A stretch of 64,000 bases of DNA from Ptiloglossa arizonensis (taxonomy: Eukaryota; Arthropoda; Insecta; Hymenoptera; Colletidae). A program made the position numbers and the translations under genes. The notes beneath the pieces were generated by a model. It was not told the DNA's origin. It worked only from the letters and a program-made list of their open reading frames with translations, and searched no databases. This document shows positions 12,604 to 26,245 of the stretch, in pieces; position 1 is the first letter of the stretch, and each line of letters opens with the position of its first letter. The DNA lies in assembly GCF_051014685.1 (NCBI RefSeq), contig NW_027478854.1, forward strand, positions 62,001 through 126,000. The letters run 5' to 3'.

Positions 12604-14876
12604 TCTCGCGAACGGATTGACCAATCCGCAAAATTTCTATTGCATCTGAAAGTAGAAACTCGCCAGATTACAACGGTATGCGTACTTTTCCCCTAGACCG
12701 TTCTAGTTATGCTTGCCGAGCATCAGAACTGCGAAAATTTTGAGTTTCTCAAGCGATTCTTACCTCCAAACTGCCATATCTCGCGAACGGATTGACCAAT
12801 CCGCAAAATTTCAGTTGCATCTGAAAGTAGAAACTCGCCCGATTACAACGGTATGCGTACTTTTCCCCTAGGCCGCTCTAGTTATTCGTTTCGAGCATCA
12901 GAACTGCGAAAATTTTGTGTTTCTCAAGTGTTTCATACTTCCAAACTGCCATATCTCGCGAACGGATTGACCAATCCGCAAAATTTCTATTGCATCTGAA
13001 AGTAGAAACTCGCCAGATTACAACGGTATGCGTGCTTTTCCCCTAGACCGTTCTAGTTATGCTTGCCGAGCATCAGAACTGCGAAAATTTTGAGTTTCTC
13101 AAGCGATTCTTACCTCCAAACTGCCATATCTCGCGAACGGATTGACTAATACGCAAAATTTCTGTTGCATCTGAAAGTAGAAACTCGCCCGATTACAACG
13201 GTATGCGTACTTTTCCCCTAGGCCGTTCTAGTTATTCGTTTCGAGCGTCAGAACTGCGATAATTTCGAGTTTCTCAAGCGTTTCTTACCTACAAACTGCC
13301 ATACCTCGCGAACGGATTGACCAATCCGCAAAATTTCTGTTGCATCTGAATGTAGAAACTCGCCCGATTACAACGGTATGCGTACTTTTCCCCTAGACCG
13401 TTCTAGTTATGCTTGTCGAGCATCAGAACTGCGAAAATTTTGAGTTTCTCAAGCGTTTCATACCTCCAAACTGCCATATCTCGCGAACGGATTGACCAAT
13501 CCGCAAAATTTCTGTTGCATCTGAAAGTAGAAACACGCCCGATTACAACGGTATGCGTACTGTTCCCCTAGGCCGTTCTAGTTAATCGTTTCGAGCATCA
13601 GAACTGCGAAAATTTTGAGTTTCTCAAGCGTTTCTTACTTCCAATCTGCCATATCTCGCGAACGGATTGACCAACCCGCAAAATTTCTGATGCATCTGAA
13701 TGTAGAAACTCGCCCGATTACAACGGTATGCGTACTTTTCCCCTAGACCGTTCTAGTTATGCTTGTCGAGCATCAAACTGCGAAAATTTTGAGTTTCTCA
13801 AGCGTTTCATACCTCCAAACTTTCATATCTCGCGAACGGATTGACCAATCCGCAAAATTTCTGTTGCATCTGAAAGTAGAAACACGCCCGATTACAACGG
13901 TATGCGTACTGTTCCCCTAGGCCGTTCTAGTTATTCGTTTCGAACATCAGAACTGCGAAAATGTTGAGTTTCTCAAGCGTTTCTTACCTACAAACTGCCA
14001 TATCTCGCGAACGGATTGACCAATCCGCAAAATTTCTGTTGCATCTGAATGTAGAAACTCGCCCGATTACAACGGTATGCGTACTTTTCCCCTAGACCGT
14101 TCTAGTTATGCTTGTCGAGCATCAAACTGCGAAAATTTTGAGTTTCTCAAGCGTTTCATACCTCCAAACTGCCATATCTCGCGAACGGATTGACCAATCC
14201 CCAAAATTTCTGTTGCATCTGAAAGTAGAAACTCGCCCGATTACAACGGTATGCGTACTTTTCACCTAGGCCGTTCTAGTTAATCGTTTCGAGCATCAGA
14301 ACTGCGAAAATTTTGAGTTTCTCAAGCGTTTCTTACTTCCAAACTGCCATATCTCGCGAACGCATTGACCAATCCGCAAAATTTCTGATGCATCTGAAAG
14401 TAGAAACTCGCCCGATTACAACGGTATGCGTACTTTTCCCCTAGGCCGCTCTAGTTATTCGTTTCGAGCATCAGAACTGCGAAAATTTTGTGTTTCTCAA
14501 GCGTTTCATACTTCCAAACTGCCATATCTCGCGAACGGATTGACCAATCCGCAAAATTTCTATTGCATCTGAAAGTAGAAACTCGCCAGATTACAACGGT
14601 ATGCGTACTTTTCCCCTAGACCGTTCTAGTTATGCTTGTCGCGCATCAGAACTGCGAAAATTTTGAGTTTCTCAAGCGTTTCATACCTCCAAACTGCCAT
14701 ATCTCGCGAACGGATTGACCAATCCGCAAAATTTCTGTTGCATCTGAAAGTAGAAACTAGCCAGATTACAACGGTATGCGTACTTTTCCCCTAGGCCGCT
14801 CTAGTTATTCGTTTCGAGCATCAGAACTGCGAAAATTTTGTGTTTCTCAAGTGTTTCATACTTCCAAACTGCCATA
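12604..14876 (+). repeat. 13-monomer HOR, copy 1 (full, 2273 bp)
   Basis: Thirteen subtypes in order, two of them 174 bp long (deletions near 13774 and 14124), giving 2275 - 2 = 2273 bp. Markers: CAGTTGC near 12812; CGTGCTTTT near 13033; GACTAATACGC near 13146; GAGCGTCAG with TAATTTCGAG near 13246; ACTGTTCCCC near 13560; TTCACC near 14260; a GCGCATCAG unit near 14640; and AACTAGCC near 14756. This is the most complete copy and serves as the reference for the rearranged copies that follow. Confidence 0.88.
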
Positions 14877-16451
14877 TCTCGCGAACGGATTGACCAATCC
14901 GCAAAATTTCTATTGCATCTGAAAGTAGAAACTCGCCAGATTACAACGGTATGCGTACTTTTCCCCTAGACCGTTCTAGTTATGCTTGCCGAGCATCAGA
15001 ACTGCGAAAATTTTGAGTTTCTCAAGCGATTCTTACCTCCAAACTGCCATATCTCGCGAACGGATTGACCAATCCGCAAAATTTCAGTTGCATCTGAAAG
15101 TAGAAACTCGCCCGATTACAACGGTATGCGTACTTTTCCCCTAGGCCGCTCTAGTTATTCGTTTCGAGCATCAGAACTGCGAAAATTTTGTGTTTCTCAA
15201 GTGTTTCATACTTCCAAACTGCCATATCTCGCGAACGGATTGACCAATCCGCAAAATTTCTATTGCATCTGAAAGTAGAAACTCGCCAGATTACAACGGT
15301 ATGCGTGCTTTTCCCCTAGACCGTTCTAGTTATGCTTGCCGAGCATCAGAACTGCGAAAATTTTGAGTTTCTCAAGCGATTCTTACCTCCAAACTGCCAT
15401 ATCTCGCGAACGGATTGACTAATACGCAAAATTTCTGTTGCATCTGAAAGTAGAAACTCGCCCGATTACAACGGTATGCGTACTTTTCCCCTAGGCCGTT
15501 CTAGTTATTCGTTTCGAGCGTCAGAACTGCGATAATTTCGAGTTTCTCAAGCGTTTCTTACCTACAAACTGCCATACCTCGCGAACGGATTGACCAATCC
15601 GCAAAATTTCTGTTGCATCTGAATGTAGAAACTCGCCCGATTACAACGGTATGCGTACTTTTCCCCTAGACCGTTCTAGTTATGCTTGTCGAGCATCAGA
15701 ACTGCGAAAATTTTGAGTTTCTCAAGCGTTTCATACCTCCAAACTGCCATATCTCGCGAACGGATTGACCAATCCGCAAAATTTCTGTTGCATCTGAAAG
15801 TAGAAACACGCCCGATTACAACGGTATGCGTACTGTTCCCCTAGGCCGTTCTAGTTAATCGTTTCGAGCATCAGAACTGCGAAAATTTTGAGTTTCTCAA
15901 GCGTTTCTTACTTCCAATCTGCCATATCTCGCGAACGGATTGACCAACCCGCAAAATTTCTGATGCATCTGAATGTAGAAACTCGCCCGATTACAACGGT
16001 ATGCGTACTTTTCCCCTAGGCCGCTCTAGTTATTCGTTTCGAGCATCAGAACTGCGAAAATTTTGTGTTTCTCAAGTGTTTCATACTTCCAAACTGCCAT
16101 ATCTCGCGAACGGATTGACCAATCCGCAAAATTTCTATTGCATCTGAAAGTAGAAACTCGCCAGATTACAACGGTATGCGTACTTTTCCCCTAGACCGTT
16201 CTAGTTATGCTTGTCGCGCATCAGAACTTCGAAAATTTTGAGTTTCTCAAGCGTTTCATACCTCCAAACTGCCATATCTCGCGAACGGATTGACCAATCC
16301 GCAAAATTTCTGTTGTATCTGAAAGTAGAAACTAGCCAGATTACAACGGTATGCGTACTTTTCCCCTAGGCCGCTCTAGTTATTCGTTTCGAGCATCAGA
16401 ACTGCGAAAATTTTGTGTTTCTCAAGTGTTTCATACTTCCAAACTGCCATA
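14877..16451 (+). repeat. 13-mer HOR, copy 2, reduced to 9 monomers (1575 bp)
   Basis: Follows the copy-1 order for six monomers, then the unit at 15927 is a hybrid. Its left part is the GACCAACCCG / GAATGTAG type and its right part, from about 16020, is the GCCGCT / GTGTTT type that normally comes four units later. The four-monomer loss and hybrid unit are the expected product of out-of-register unequal crossing-over, with the exchange between about 15978 and 16020. Confidence 0.88.
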
Positions 16452-18374
16452 TCTCGCGAACGGATTGACCAATCCGCAAAATTTCTATTGCATCTGAAAG
16501 TAGAAACTCGCCAGATTACAACGGTATGCGTACTTTTCCCCTAGACCGTTCTAGTTATGCTTGCCGAGCATCAGAACTGCGAAAATTTTGAGTTTCTCAA
16601 GCGATTCTTACCTCCAAACTGCCATATCTCGCGAACGGATTGACCAATCCGCAAAATTTCAGTTGCATCTGAAAGTAGAAACTCGCCCGATTACAACGGT
16701 ATGCGTACTTTTCCCCTAGGCCGCTCTAGTTATTCGTTTCGAGCATCAGAACTGCGAAAATTTTGTGTTTCTCAAGTGTTTCATACTTCCAAACTGCCAT
16801 ATCTCGCGAACGGATTGACCAATCCGCAAAATTTCTATTGCATCTGAAAGTAGAAACTCGCCAGATTACAACGGTATGCGTGCTTTTCCCCTAGACCGTT
16901 CTAGTTATGCTTGCCGAGCATCAGAACTGCGAAAATTTTGAGTTTCTCAAGCGATTCTTACCTCCAAACTGCCATATCTCGCGAACGGATTGACTAATAC
17001 GCAAAATTTCTGTTGCATCTGAAAGTAGAAACTCGCCCGATTACAACGGTATGCGTACTTTTCCCCTAGGCCGTTCTAGTTATTCGTTTCGAGCGTCAGA
17101 ACTGCGATAATTTCGAGTTTCTCAAGCGTTTCTTACCTACAAACTGCCATACCTCGCGAACGGATTGACCAATCCGCAAAATTTCTGTTGCATCTGAATG
17201 TAGAAACTCGCCCGATTACAACGGTATGCGTACTTTTCCCCTAGACCGTTCTAGTTATGCTTGTCGAGCATCAGAACTGCGAAAATTTTGAGTTTCTCAA
17301 GCGTTTCATACCTCCAAACTGCCATATCTCGCGAACGGATTGACCAATCCGCAAAATTTCTGTTGCATCTGAAAGTAGAAACACGCCCGATTACAACGGT
17401 ATGCGTACTGTTCCCCTAGGCCGTTCTAGTTAATCGTTTCGAGCATCAGAACTGCGAAAATTTTGAGTTTCTCAAGCGTTTCTTACTTCCAATCTGCCAT
17501 ATCTCGCGAACGGATTGACCAACCCGCAAAATTTCTGATGCATCTGAATGTAGAAACTCGCCCGATTACAACGGTATGCGTACTTTTCCCCTAGACCGTT
17601 CTAGTTATGCTTGTCGAGCATCAAACTGCGAAAATTTTGAGTTTCTCAAGCGTTTCATACCTCCAAACTGCCATATCTCGCGAACGGATTGACCAATCCG
17701 CAAAATTTCTGTTGCATCTGAAAGCAGAAACACGCCCGATTACAACGGTATGCGTACTGTTCCCCTAGGCCGTTCTAGTTATTCGTTTCGAGCATCAGAA
17801 CTGCGAAAATGTTGAGTTTCTCAAGCGTTTCTTACCTACAAACTGCCATATCTCGCGAACGGATTGACCAATCCGCAAAATTTCTGTTGCATCTGAAAGT
17901 AGAAACTCGCCAGATTACAACGGTATGCGTACTTTTCCCCTAGGCCGTTCTAGTTATTCGTTTCGAACATCAGAACTGCGAAAATGTTGAGTTTCTCAAG
18001 CGTTTCTTACCTACAAACTGCCATATCTCGCGAACGGATTGACCAATCCGCAAAATTTCTGTTGCATCTGAATGTAGAAACTCGCCCGATTACAACGGTA
18101 TGCGTACTTTTCCCCTAGACCGTTCTAGTTATGCTTGTCGAGCATCAAACTGCGAAAATTTTGAGTTTCTCAAGCGTTTCATACCTCCAAACTGCCATAT
18201 CTCGCGAACGGATTGACCAATCCCCAAAATTTCTGTTGCATCTGAAAGTAGAAACTAGCCAGATTACAACGGTATGCGTACTTTTCCCCTAGGCCGCTCT
18301 AGTTATTCGTTTCGAGCATCAGAACTGCGAAAATTTTGTGTTTCTCAAGTGTTTCATACTTCCAAACTGCCATA
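16452..18374 (+). repeat. 13-mer HOR, copy 3, 11 monomers (1923 bp)
   Basis: Same order as copy 1, but with one extra unit at 17851 (GCCAGATT plus GAACATCAG) and a hybrid unit at 18200. The hybrid begins as the TCCCCAAAAT type and continues as the AACTAGCC / GCCGCT type, with the exchange between about 18223 and 18257. The net change is one gained and three lost monomers. It contains two 174-bp units (deletions near 17622 and 18148). Confidence 0.88.
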
Positions 18375-19947
18375 TCTCGCGAACGGATTGACCAATCCGC
18401 AAAATTTCTATTGCATCTGAAAGTAGAAACTCGCCAGATTACAACGGTATGCGTACTTTTCCCCTAGACCGTTCTAGTTATGCTTGCCGAGCATCAGAAC
18501 TGCGAAAATTTTGAGTTTCTCAAGCGATTCTTACCTCCAAACTGCCATATCTCGCGAACGGATTGACCAATCCGCAAAATTTCTGTTGCATCTGAAAGTA
18601 GAAACTCGCCCGATTACAACGGTATGCGTACTTTTCCCCTAGGCCGCTCTAGTTATTCGTTTCGAGCATCAGAACTGCGAAAATTTTGTGTTTCTCAAGT
18701 GTTTCATACTTCCAAACTGCCATATCTCGCGAACGGATTGACCAATCCGCAAAATTTCTATTGCATCTGAAAGTAGAAACTCGCCAGATTACAACGGTAT
18801 GCGTGCTTTTCCCCTAGACCGTTCTAGTTATGCTTGCCGAGCATCAGAACTGCGAAAATTTTGAGTTTCTCAAGCGATTCTTACCTCCAAACTGCCATAT
18901 CTCGCGAACGGATTGACTAATACGCAAAATTTCTGTTGCATCTGAAAGTAGAAACTCGCCCGATTACAACGGTATGCGTACTTTTCCCCTAGGCCGTTCT
19001 AGTTATTCGTTTCGAGCGTCAGAACTGCGATAATTTCGAGTTTCTCAAGCGTTTCTTACCTACAAACTGCCATACCTCGCGAACGGATTGACCAATCCGC
19101 AAAATTTCTGTTGCATCTGAATGTAGAAACTCGCCCGATTACAACGGTATGCGTACTTTTCCCCTAGACCGTTCTAGTTATGCTTGTCGAGCATCAGAAC
19201 TGCGAAAATTTTGAGTTTCTCAAGCGTTTCATACCTCCAAACTGCCATATCTCGCGAACGGATTGACCAATCCGCAAAATTTCTGTTGCATCTGAAAGTA
19301 GAAACACGCCCGATTACAACGGTATGCGTACTGTTCCCCTAGGCCGTTCTAGTTAATCGTTTCGAGCATCAGAACTGCGAAAATTTTGAGTTTCTCAAGC
19401 GTTTCTTACTTCCAATCTGCCATATCTCGCGAACGGATTGACCAACCCGCAAAATTTCTGATGCATCTGAATGTAGAAACTCGCCCGATTACAACGGTAT
19501 GCGTACTTTTCCCCTAGACCGTTCTAGTTATGCTTGTCGAGCATCAAACTGCGAAAATTTTGAGTTTCTCAAGCGTTTCATACCTCCAAACTGCCATATC
19601 TCGCGAACGGATTGACCAATCCGCAAAATTTCTGTTGCATCTGAAAGTGGAAACACGCCCGATTACAACGGTATGCGTACTGTTCCCCTAGGCCGTTCTA
19701 GTTATTCGTTTCGAGCATCAGAACTGCGAAAATGTTGAGTTTCTCAAGCGTTTCTTACCTACAAACTGCCATATCTCGCGAACGGATTGACCAATCCGCA
19801 AAATTTCTGTTGCATCTGAATGTAGAAACTCGCCCGATTACAACGGTATGCGTACTTTTCCCCTAGACCGTTCTAGTTATGCTTGTCGAGCATCAAACTG
19901 CGAAAATTTTGAGTTTCTCAAGCGTTTCATACCTCCAAACTGCCATA
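18375..19947 (+). repeat. 13-mer HOR, copy 4, truncated to 9 monomers (1573 bp)
   Basis: The first nine units follow copy 1, including both 174-bp alleles (deletions near 19549 and 19904). The order then changes at 19948. The diagnostic CAGTTGC of copies 1-3 is CTGTTGC here, while CGTGCTTTT, GACTAATACGC and GAGCGTCAG are all kept. Confidence 0.86.
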
Positions 19948-22900
19948 TCTCGCGAACGGATTGACCAATCCGCAAAATTTCTGTTGCATCTGAAAGTAGA
20001 AACTCGCCCGATTACAACGGTATGCGTACTTTTCCCCTAGGCCGCTCTAGTTATTCGTTTCGAGCATCAGAACTGCGAAAATTTTGTGTTTCTCAAGTGT
20101 TTCATACTTCCAAACTGCCATATCTCGCGAACGGATTGACCAATCCGCAAAATTTCTATTGCATCGGAAAGTAGAAACTCGCCAGATTACAACGGTATGC
20201 GTACTTTTCCCCTAGACCGTTCTAGTTATGCTTGCCGAGCATCAGAACTGCGAAAATTTTGAGTTTCTCAAGCGATTCTTACCTCCAAACTGCCATATCT
20301 CGCGAACGGATTGACTAATCCGCAAAATTTCTGTTGCATCTGAAAGTAGAAACTCGCCCGATTACAACGGTATGCGTACTTTTCCCCTAGGCCGTTCTAG
20401 TTATTCGTTTCGAGCATCAGAACTGCGATAATTTTGAGTTTCTCAAGCGTTTCTTACCTACAAACTGCCATACCTCGCGAACGGATTGACCAATCCGCAA
20501 AATTTCTGTTGCATCTGAATGTAGAAACTCGCCCGATTACAACGGTATGCGTACTTTTCCCCTAGTCCGTTCTAGTTATTCGTTTCGAGCATCAGAACTG
20601 CGAAAATTTTGAGTTTCTCAAGCGTTTCTTACCTCCAAACTGCCATATCTCGCGAACGGATTGACCAATCCGCAAAATTTCTGTTGCATCCGAAAGTAGA
20701 AACTCGCCAGATTACAACGGTATGCGTACTTTTCCCCTAGGCCGTTCTAGTTATTCGTTTCGAGCATCAGAACTGCGAAAATGTTGAGTTTCTCAAGCGT
20801 TTCTTACCTACAAACTGCCATATCTCGCGAACGGATTGACCAATCCGCAAAATTTCTGTTGCATCTGAATGTAGAAACTCGCCCGATTACAACGGTATGC
20901 GTACTTTTCCCCTAGACCGTTCTAGTTATGCTTGTCGAGCATCAGAACTGCGAAAATTTTGAGTTTCTCAAGCGTTTCTTACCTCCAAACTGCCATATCT
21001 CGCGAACGGATTGACCAATCTGCAAAATTTCTGTTGCATTTGAAAGTAGAAACTCGCCCGATTACAACGGTATGCGTACTTTTCCCCTAGGCCGTTCTAG
21101 TTAATCGTTTCGAGCATCAGAACTGCGAAAATTTTGTGTTTCTCAAGTGTTTCATACTTCCAAACTGCCGTATCTCGCGAACGGTTTGACCAATCCGCAA
21201 AATTTCTATTGCATCTGAAAGTAGAAACTCGCCAGATTACAACGGTATGCGTACTTTTCCTCTAGACCGTTCTAGTTATGCTTGCCGAGCTTCAGAACTG
21301 CGAAAATTTTGAGTTTCTCAAGCGATTCTTACCTCCAAAATGCCATATCTCGCGAACGGATTGACTAAACCGCAAAATTTCTGTTGCATCTGAAAGTAGA
21401 AACTCGCCCGATTACAACGGTATGCGTACTTTTCCCCTAGGCCGTTCTAGTTATTCGTTTCGAGCATCAGAACTGCGAAAATTTTGAGTTTCTCAAGCGT
21501 TTCTTACCTCCAAACTGCCATATCTCGCGAACGGATTGACCAATCCGCAAAATTTCTGATGCATCTGAAAGTAGAAACTCGCCCGATTACAACGGTATGC
21601 GTACTTTTCCCCTAGGCCGCTCTAGTTATTCGTTTCGAGCATCAGAACTGCGAAAATTTTGTGTTTCTCAAGTGTTTCATACTTCCAAACTGCCGTATCT
21701 CGCGAACGGTTTGACCAATCCGCAAAATTTCTATTGCATCTGAAAGTAGAAACTCGCCAGATTACAACGGTATGCGTACTTTTCCTCTAGACCGTTCTAG
21801 TTATGCTTGCCGAGCTTCAGAACTGCGAAAATTTTGAGTTTCTCAAGCGATTCTTACCTCCAAACTGCCATATCTCGCGAACGGATTGACTAAACCGCAA
21901 AATTTCTGTTGCATCTGAAAGTAGAAACTCGCCCGATTACAACGGTATGCGTACTTTTCCCCTAGGCCGTTCTAGTTATTCGTTTCGAGCATCAGAACTG
22001 CGAAAATTTTGAGTTTCTCAAGCGTTTCTTACCTCCAAACTGCCATATCTCGCGAACGGATTGACCAATCCGCAAAATTTCTGTTGCATCTGAAAGTAGA
22101 AACTCGCCCGATTACAACGGTATGCGTACTTTTCCCCTAGTCCGTTCTGGTTATTCGTTTCGAGCATCAGAACTGCGAAAATTTTGAGTTTCTCAAGCGT
22201 TTCTTACCTACAAACTGCCATATCTCGCGAACGGATTGACCAATCCGCAAAATTTCTGTTGCATCTGAAAGTAGAAACTCGCTCGATTACAACGGTATGC
22301 GTACTTTTCCCCTAGACCGTTCTAGTTATGCTTGTCGAGCATCAGAACTGCGAAAATTTTGGGTTTCTCAAGCGTTTCTTACCTCCAAACTGCCATATCT
22401 CGCGAACGGATTGACCAATCCGCAAAATTTCTGTTGCATTTGAAAGTAGAAACTCGCCCGATTACAACGGTATGCGTACTTTTCCCCTAGGCCGTTCTAG
22501 TTAATCGTTTCGAGCATCAGAACTGCGAAAATTTTGTGTTTCTCAAGTGTTTCATACTTCCAAACTGCCGTATCTCGCGAACGGATTGACCAATCCGCAA
22601 AATTTCTATTGCATCTGAAAGTAGAAACTCGCCAGATTACAACGGTATGCGTACTTTTCCCCTAGACCGTTCTAGTTATGCTTGCCGAGCATCAGAACTG
22701 CGAAAATTTTGAGTTTCTCAAGCGTTTCATACCTCCAAACTGCCATATCTCGCGAACGGATTGACCAATCCGCAAAATTTCTGTTGCATCTGAAAGTAGA
22801 AACACGCCCGATTACAACGGTATGCGTACTTTTCCCCTAGACCGTTCTAGTTATGCTTGTCGAGCATCAGAACTGCGAACATTTTGAGTTTCTCAAGCGT

Positions 22901-23097
22901 TTCCTACCTCCAAACTGCCATATCTCGCGAACGGATTGACCAATCCACAAAATTTCTGTTGCATCTGAATGTAGAAACTCGCCCGATTACAACGGTATGC
23001 GTACTTTTCCCCTAGAACGTTCTAGTTATGCTTGTCGAGCATCAGAACTGCGAAAATTTTGAGTTTCTCAAGCGTTTCTTACCTCCAAACTGCCATA
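19948..23097 (+). repeat. Mosaic satellite segment left of the divergent island
   Basis: Eighteen monomers. The first four continue simplified 13-mer types, with GACTAATCCGC near 20315 instead of GACTAATACGC. The rest are types with GCCGTATCTC and GCATTTGAAAG that also occur at about 8-10.7 kb and 29.9-37 kb. The last part, about 22400-23076, matches about 33420-34096 unit for unit, including TCCACAAAAT near 22944 and CTAGAACGTT near 23013. No gene is visible. Confidence 0.85.
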
Positions 23098-26000
23098 TCT
23101 CGCGAACGGATTGATCAATCCGCAAAATTTCTGTTGCATCTGAAAGTAGAAACTCGCCCGATTACAACGGTATGGGCACTTTTCCCCTAGGCCGTTCCAG
23201 TTATTCATTTCGAGCATCGGAACTGCGTACATTTTGAGTTTCTCAAGCGTTTCTTACCTCCAAACTGCCATATCTCGCGAACGGATTGACCAATCCGCAT
23301 AATTTCTGTTGCATCTGAAAGTAGAAACTCGCCCGATTACATCGGTATGCGTACTTTTCCCCTAGGCCTTTCTGGTTATTCCTTTCGAGCATCAGAACTG
23401 CGAAAATTTTGAGTTTCTCAAGCGTTTCTTACCTCCAAACAGCCACATCTCGCAAACGGATTGACCGATCCGCAAAATTTTTGTTGCCTCTGAATGTAGA
23501 AACTCGTCCGATTACAACGGTACGCGTACTTTTCCCCTGGGCCGTTCTGGTTACTCGTTTCGAGCATCAGAACTGCGAAAATTTTGAGTTTCTCAAGCGT
23601 TTCTTACCTCCAAACTGCCATATCTCGCGAACGGATTGATCAATCCGCAAAATTTCTGTTGCATCTGAAAGTAGAAACTCGCCCGATTACAACGGTATGG
23701 GCACTTTTCCCCTAGGCCGTTCTAGTTATTCGTGTCGAGCATCAGAACTGCGAAAATTTTTAGTTTCTCAAGCGTTTCTTACTTCCAAACTGCCATATCT
23801 TGCGAACGGATTGACCAATCCGCATAATTTCTGTTGCATCTGAAAGTAGAAACTCGCCCGATTACATCGGTATGCGTACTTTTCCCCTAGGCCGTTCTGG
23901 TTATTCCTTTCGAGCATCAGAACTGCGAAAATTTTGAGTTTCTCAAGCGTTTCTTACCTCCAAACAGCCACATCTCGCAAACGGATTGACCGATCCGCAA
24001 AATTTCTGTTGCCTCTGAATGTAGAAACTCGTCCGATTACAACGGTATGCGCACTTTTCCCCTAGGCCGTTCTAGTTACTCGTTTCGAGCATCAGAACTG
24101 CGAAAATTTTGAGTTCCTCAAGCGTTTCTTACCTCCAAACTGCCATATCTCGCGATCGGATTGACCAATCCGCAAAATTTCTGTTGCATCTGAAAGTAGA
24201 AACTCGCCCGATTACAACGGTATGTGTAGTTTTCCCCTAGGCCGTTCCAGTTATTCATTTCGAGCATCGGAACTGCGTACATTTTGAGTTTCTCAAGCGT
24301 TTCTTACCTCCAAACTGCCATATCTCGCGAACGGATTGACCAATCCGCATAATTTCTGTTGCATCTGAAAGTAGAAACTCGCCCGATTACATCGGTATGC
24401 GTACTTTTCCCCTAGGCCTTTCTGGTTATTCCTTTCGAGCATCAGAACTGCGAAAATTTTGAGTTTCTCAAGCGTTTCTTACCTCCAAACAGCCACATCT
24501 CGCAAACGGATTGACCGATCCGCAAAATTTTTGTTGCCTCTGAATGTAGAAACTCGTCCGATTACAACGGTATGCGCACTTTTCCCCTAGGCCGTTCTAG
24601 TTACTCTTTTCGAGCATCAGAACTGCGAAAATTTTGAGTTCCTCAAGCGTTTCTTACCTCCAAACTGCCATATCTCGCGAACGGATTGACCAATCCGCAA
24701 AGTTTCTGTTGCATCTGAAAGTAGAAACTCGCCCGATTACAACGGTACGCGTACTTTTCCCCTGGGCCGTTCTGGTTACTCGTTTCGAGCATCAGAACTG
24801 CGAAAATTTTGAGTTTCTCAAGCGTTTCTTACCTCCAAACTGCCATATCTCGCGAACGGATTGATCAATCCGCAAAATTTCTGTTGCATCTGAAAGTAGA
24901 AACTCGCCCGATTACAACGGTATGGGCACTTTTCCCCTAGGCCGTTCTAGTTATTCGTGTCGAGCATCAGAACTGCGAAAATTTTTAGTTTCTCAAGCGT
25001 TTCTTACTTCCAAACTGCCATATCTTGCGAACGGATTGACCAATCCGCAAAGTTTCTGTTGCATCTGAAAGTAGAAACTCGCCCGATTACAACGGTATGC
25101 GTACTTTTCCCCTGGGCCGTTCTAGTTACTCGTTTCGAGCATCAGAACTGCGAAAATTTTGAGTTTCTCAAGCGTTTCTTATCTCCAAACTGCCATATCT
25201 CGCGAACGGATTGACCAATCCGCAAAATTTCTGTTGCATCTGAAAGTAGAAACTCGCCCGATTACAACGGTAGGTGTAGTTTCCCCTAGGCCGTTCTAGT
25301 TACTCTTTTCGAGCATCAGAACTGCGAAAATTTTGAGTTCCTCAAGCGTTTCTTACCTCCAAACTGCCATATCTCGCGAACGGATTGACCAATCCGCAAA
25401 GTTTCTGTTGCATCTGAAAGTAGAAACTCGCCCGATTACAACGGTACGCGTACTTTTCCCCTGGGCCGTTCTGGTTACTCGTTTCGAGCATCAGAACTGC
25501 GAAAATTTTGAGTTTCTCAAGCGTTTCTTACCTCCAAACTGCCATATCTCGCGAACGGATTGATCAATCCGCAAAATTTCTGTTGCATCTGAAAGTAGAA
25601 ACTCGCCCGATTACAACGGTATGGGCACTTTTCCCCTAGGCCGTTCTAGTTATTCGTGTCGAGCATCAGAACTGCGAAAATTTTTAGTTTCTCAAGCGTT
25701 TCTTACTTCCAAACTGCCATATCTTGCGAACGGATTGACCAATCCGCAAAGTTTCTGTTGCATCTGAAAGTAGAAACTCGCCCGATTACATCGGTATGCG
25801 TACTTTTCCCCTAGGCCGTTCTGGTTATTCGTTTCGAGCATCAGAACTGCGAAAATTTGGAGTTTCTCAAGCGTATCTTACCTCCAAACTGCCACATCTC
25901 GCAAACGGATTGACCAATCCGCAAAATTTCAGTTGTATCTGAAAGTAGAAACTCGCCCGATTCCAACGGTATGTGTAGTTTTCCCCTAGGCCGTTCAGTT

Positions 26001-26245
26001 ATTCGTTTCGAGCATCAGAACTGCGAAAATTTTGAGTTTCTCTAGCGTTTCTTACCTCCAAACTGCAATATCTCGCGAACGGATTGACCAGTCCGCAAAA
26101 TTTCTGTTGCATCTGAAAGTAGAAACTCGCCCGATTACAACGGTATGCGCACTTTTCCCCTAGGCCGTTCTAGTTATCCGTTTCGAGCATCAGAACTGCG
26201 AAAATTTTGAGTTTCTCAAGCGTTTTTTACCTCCAAACTGCCATA

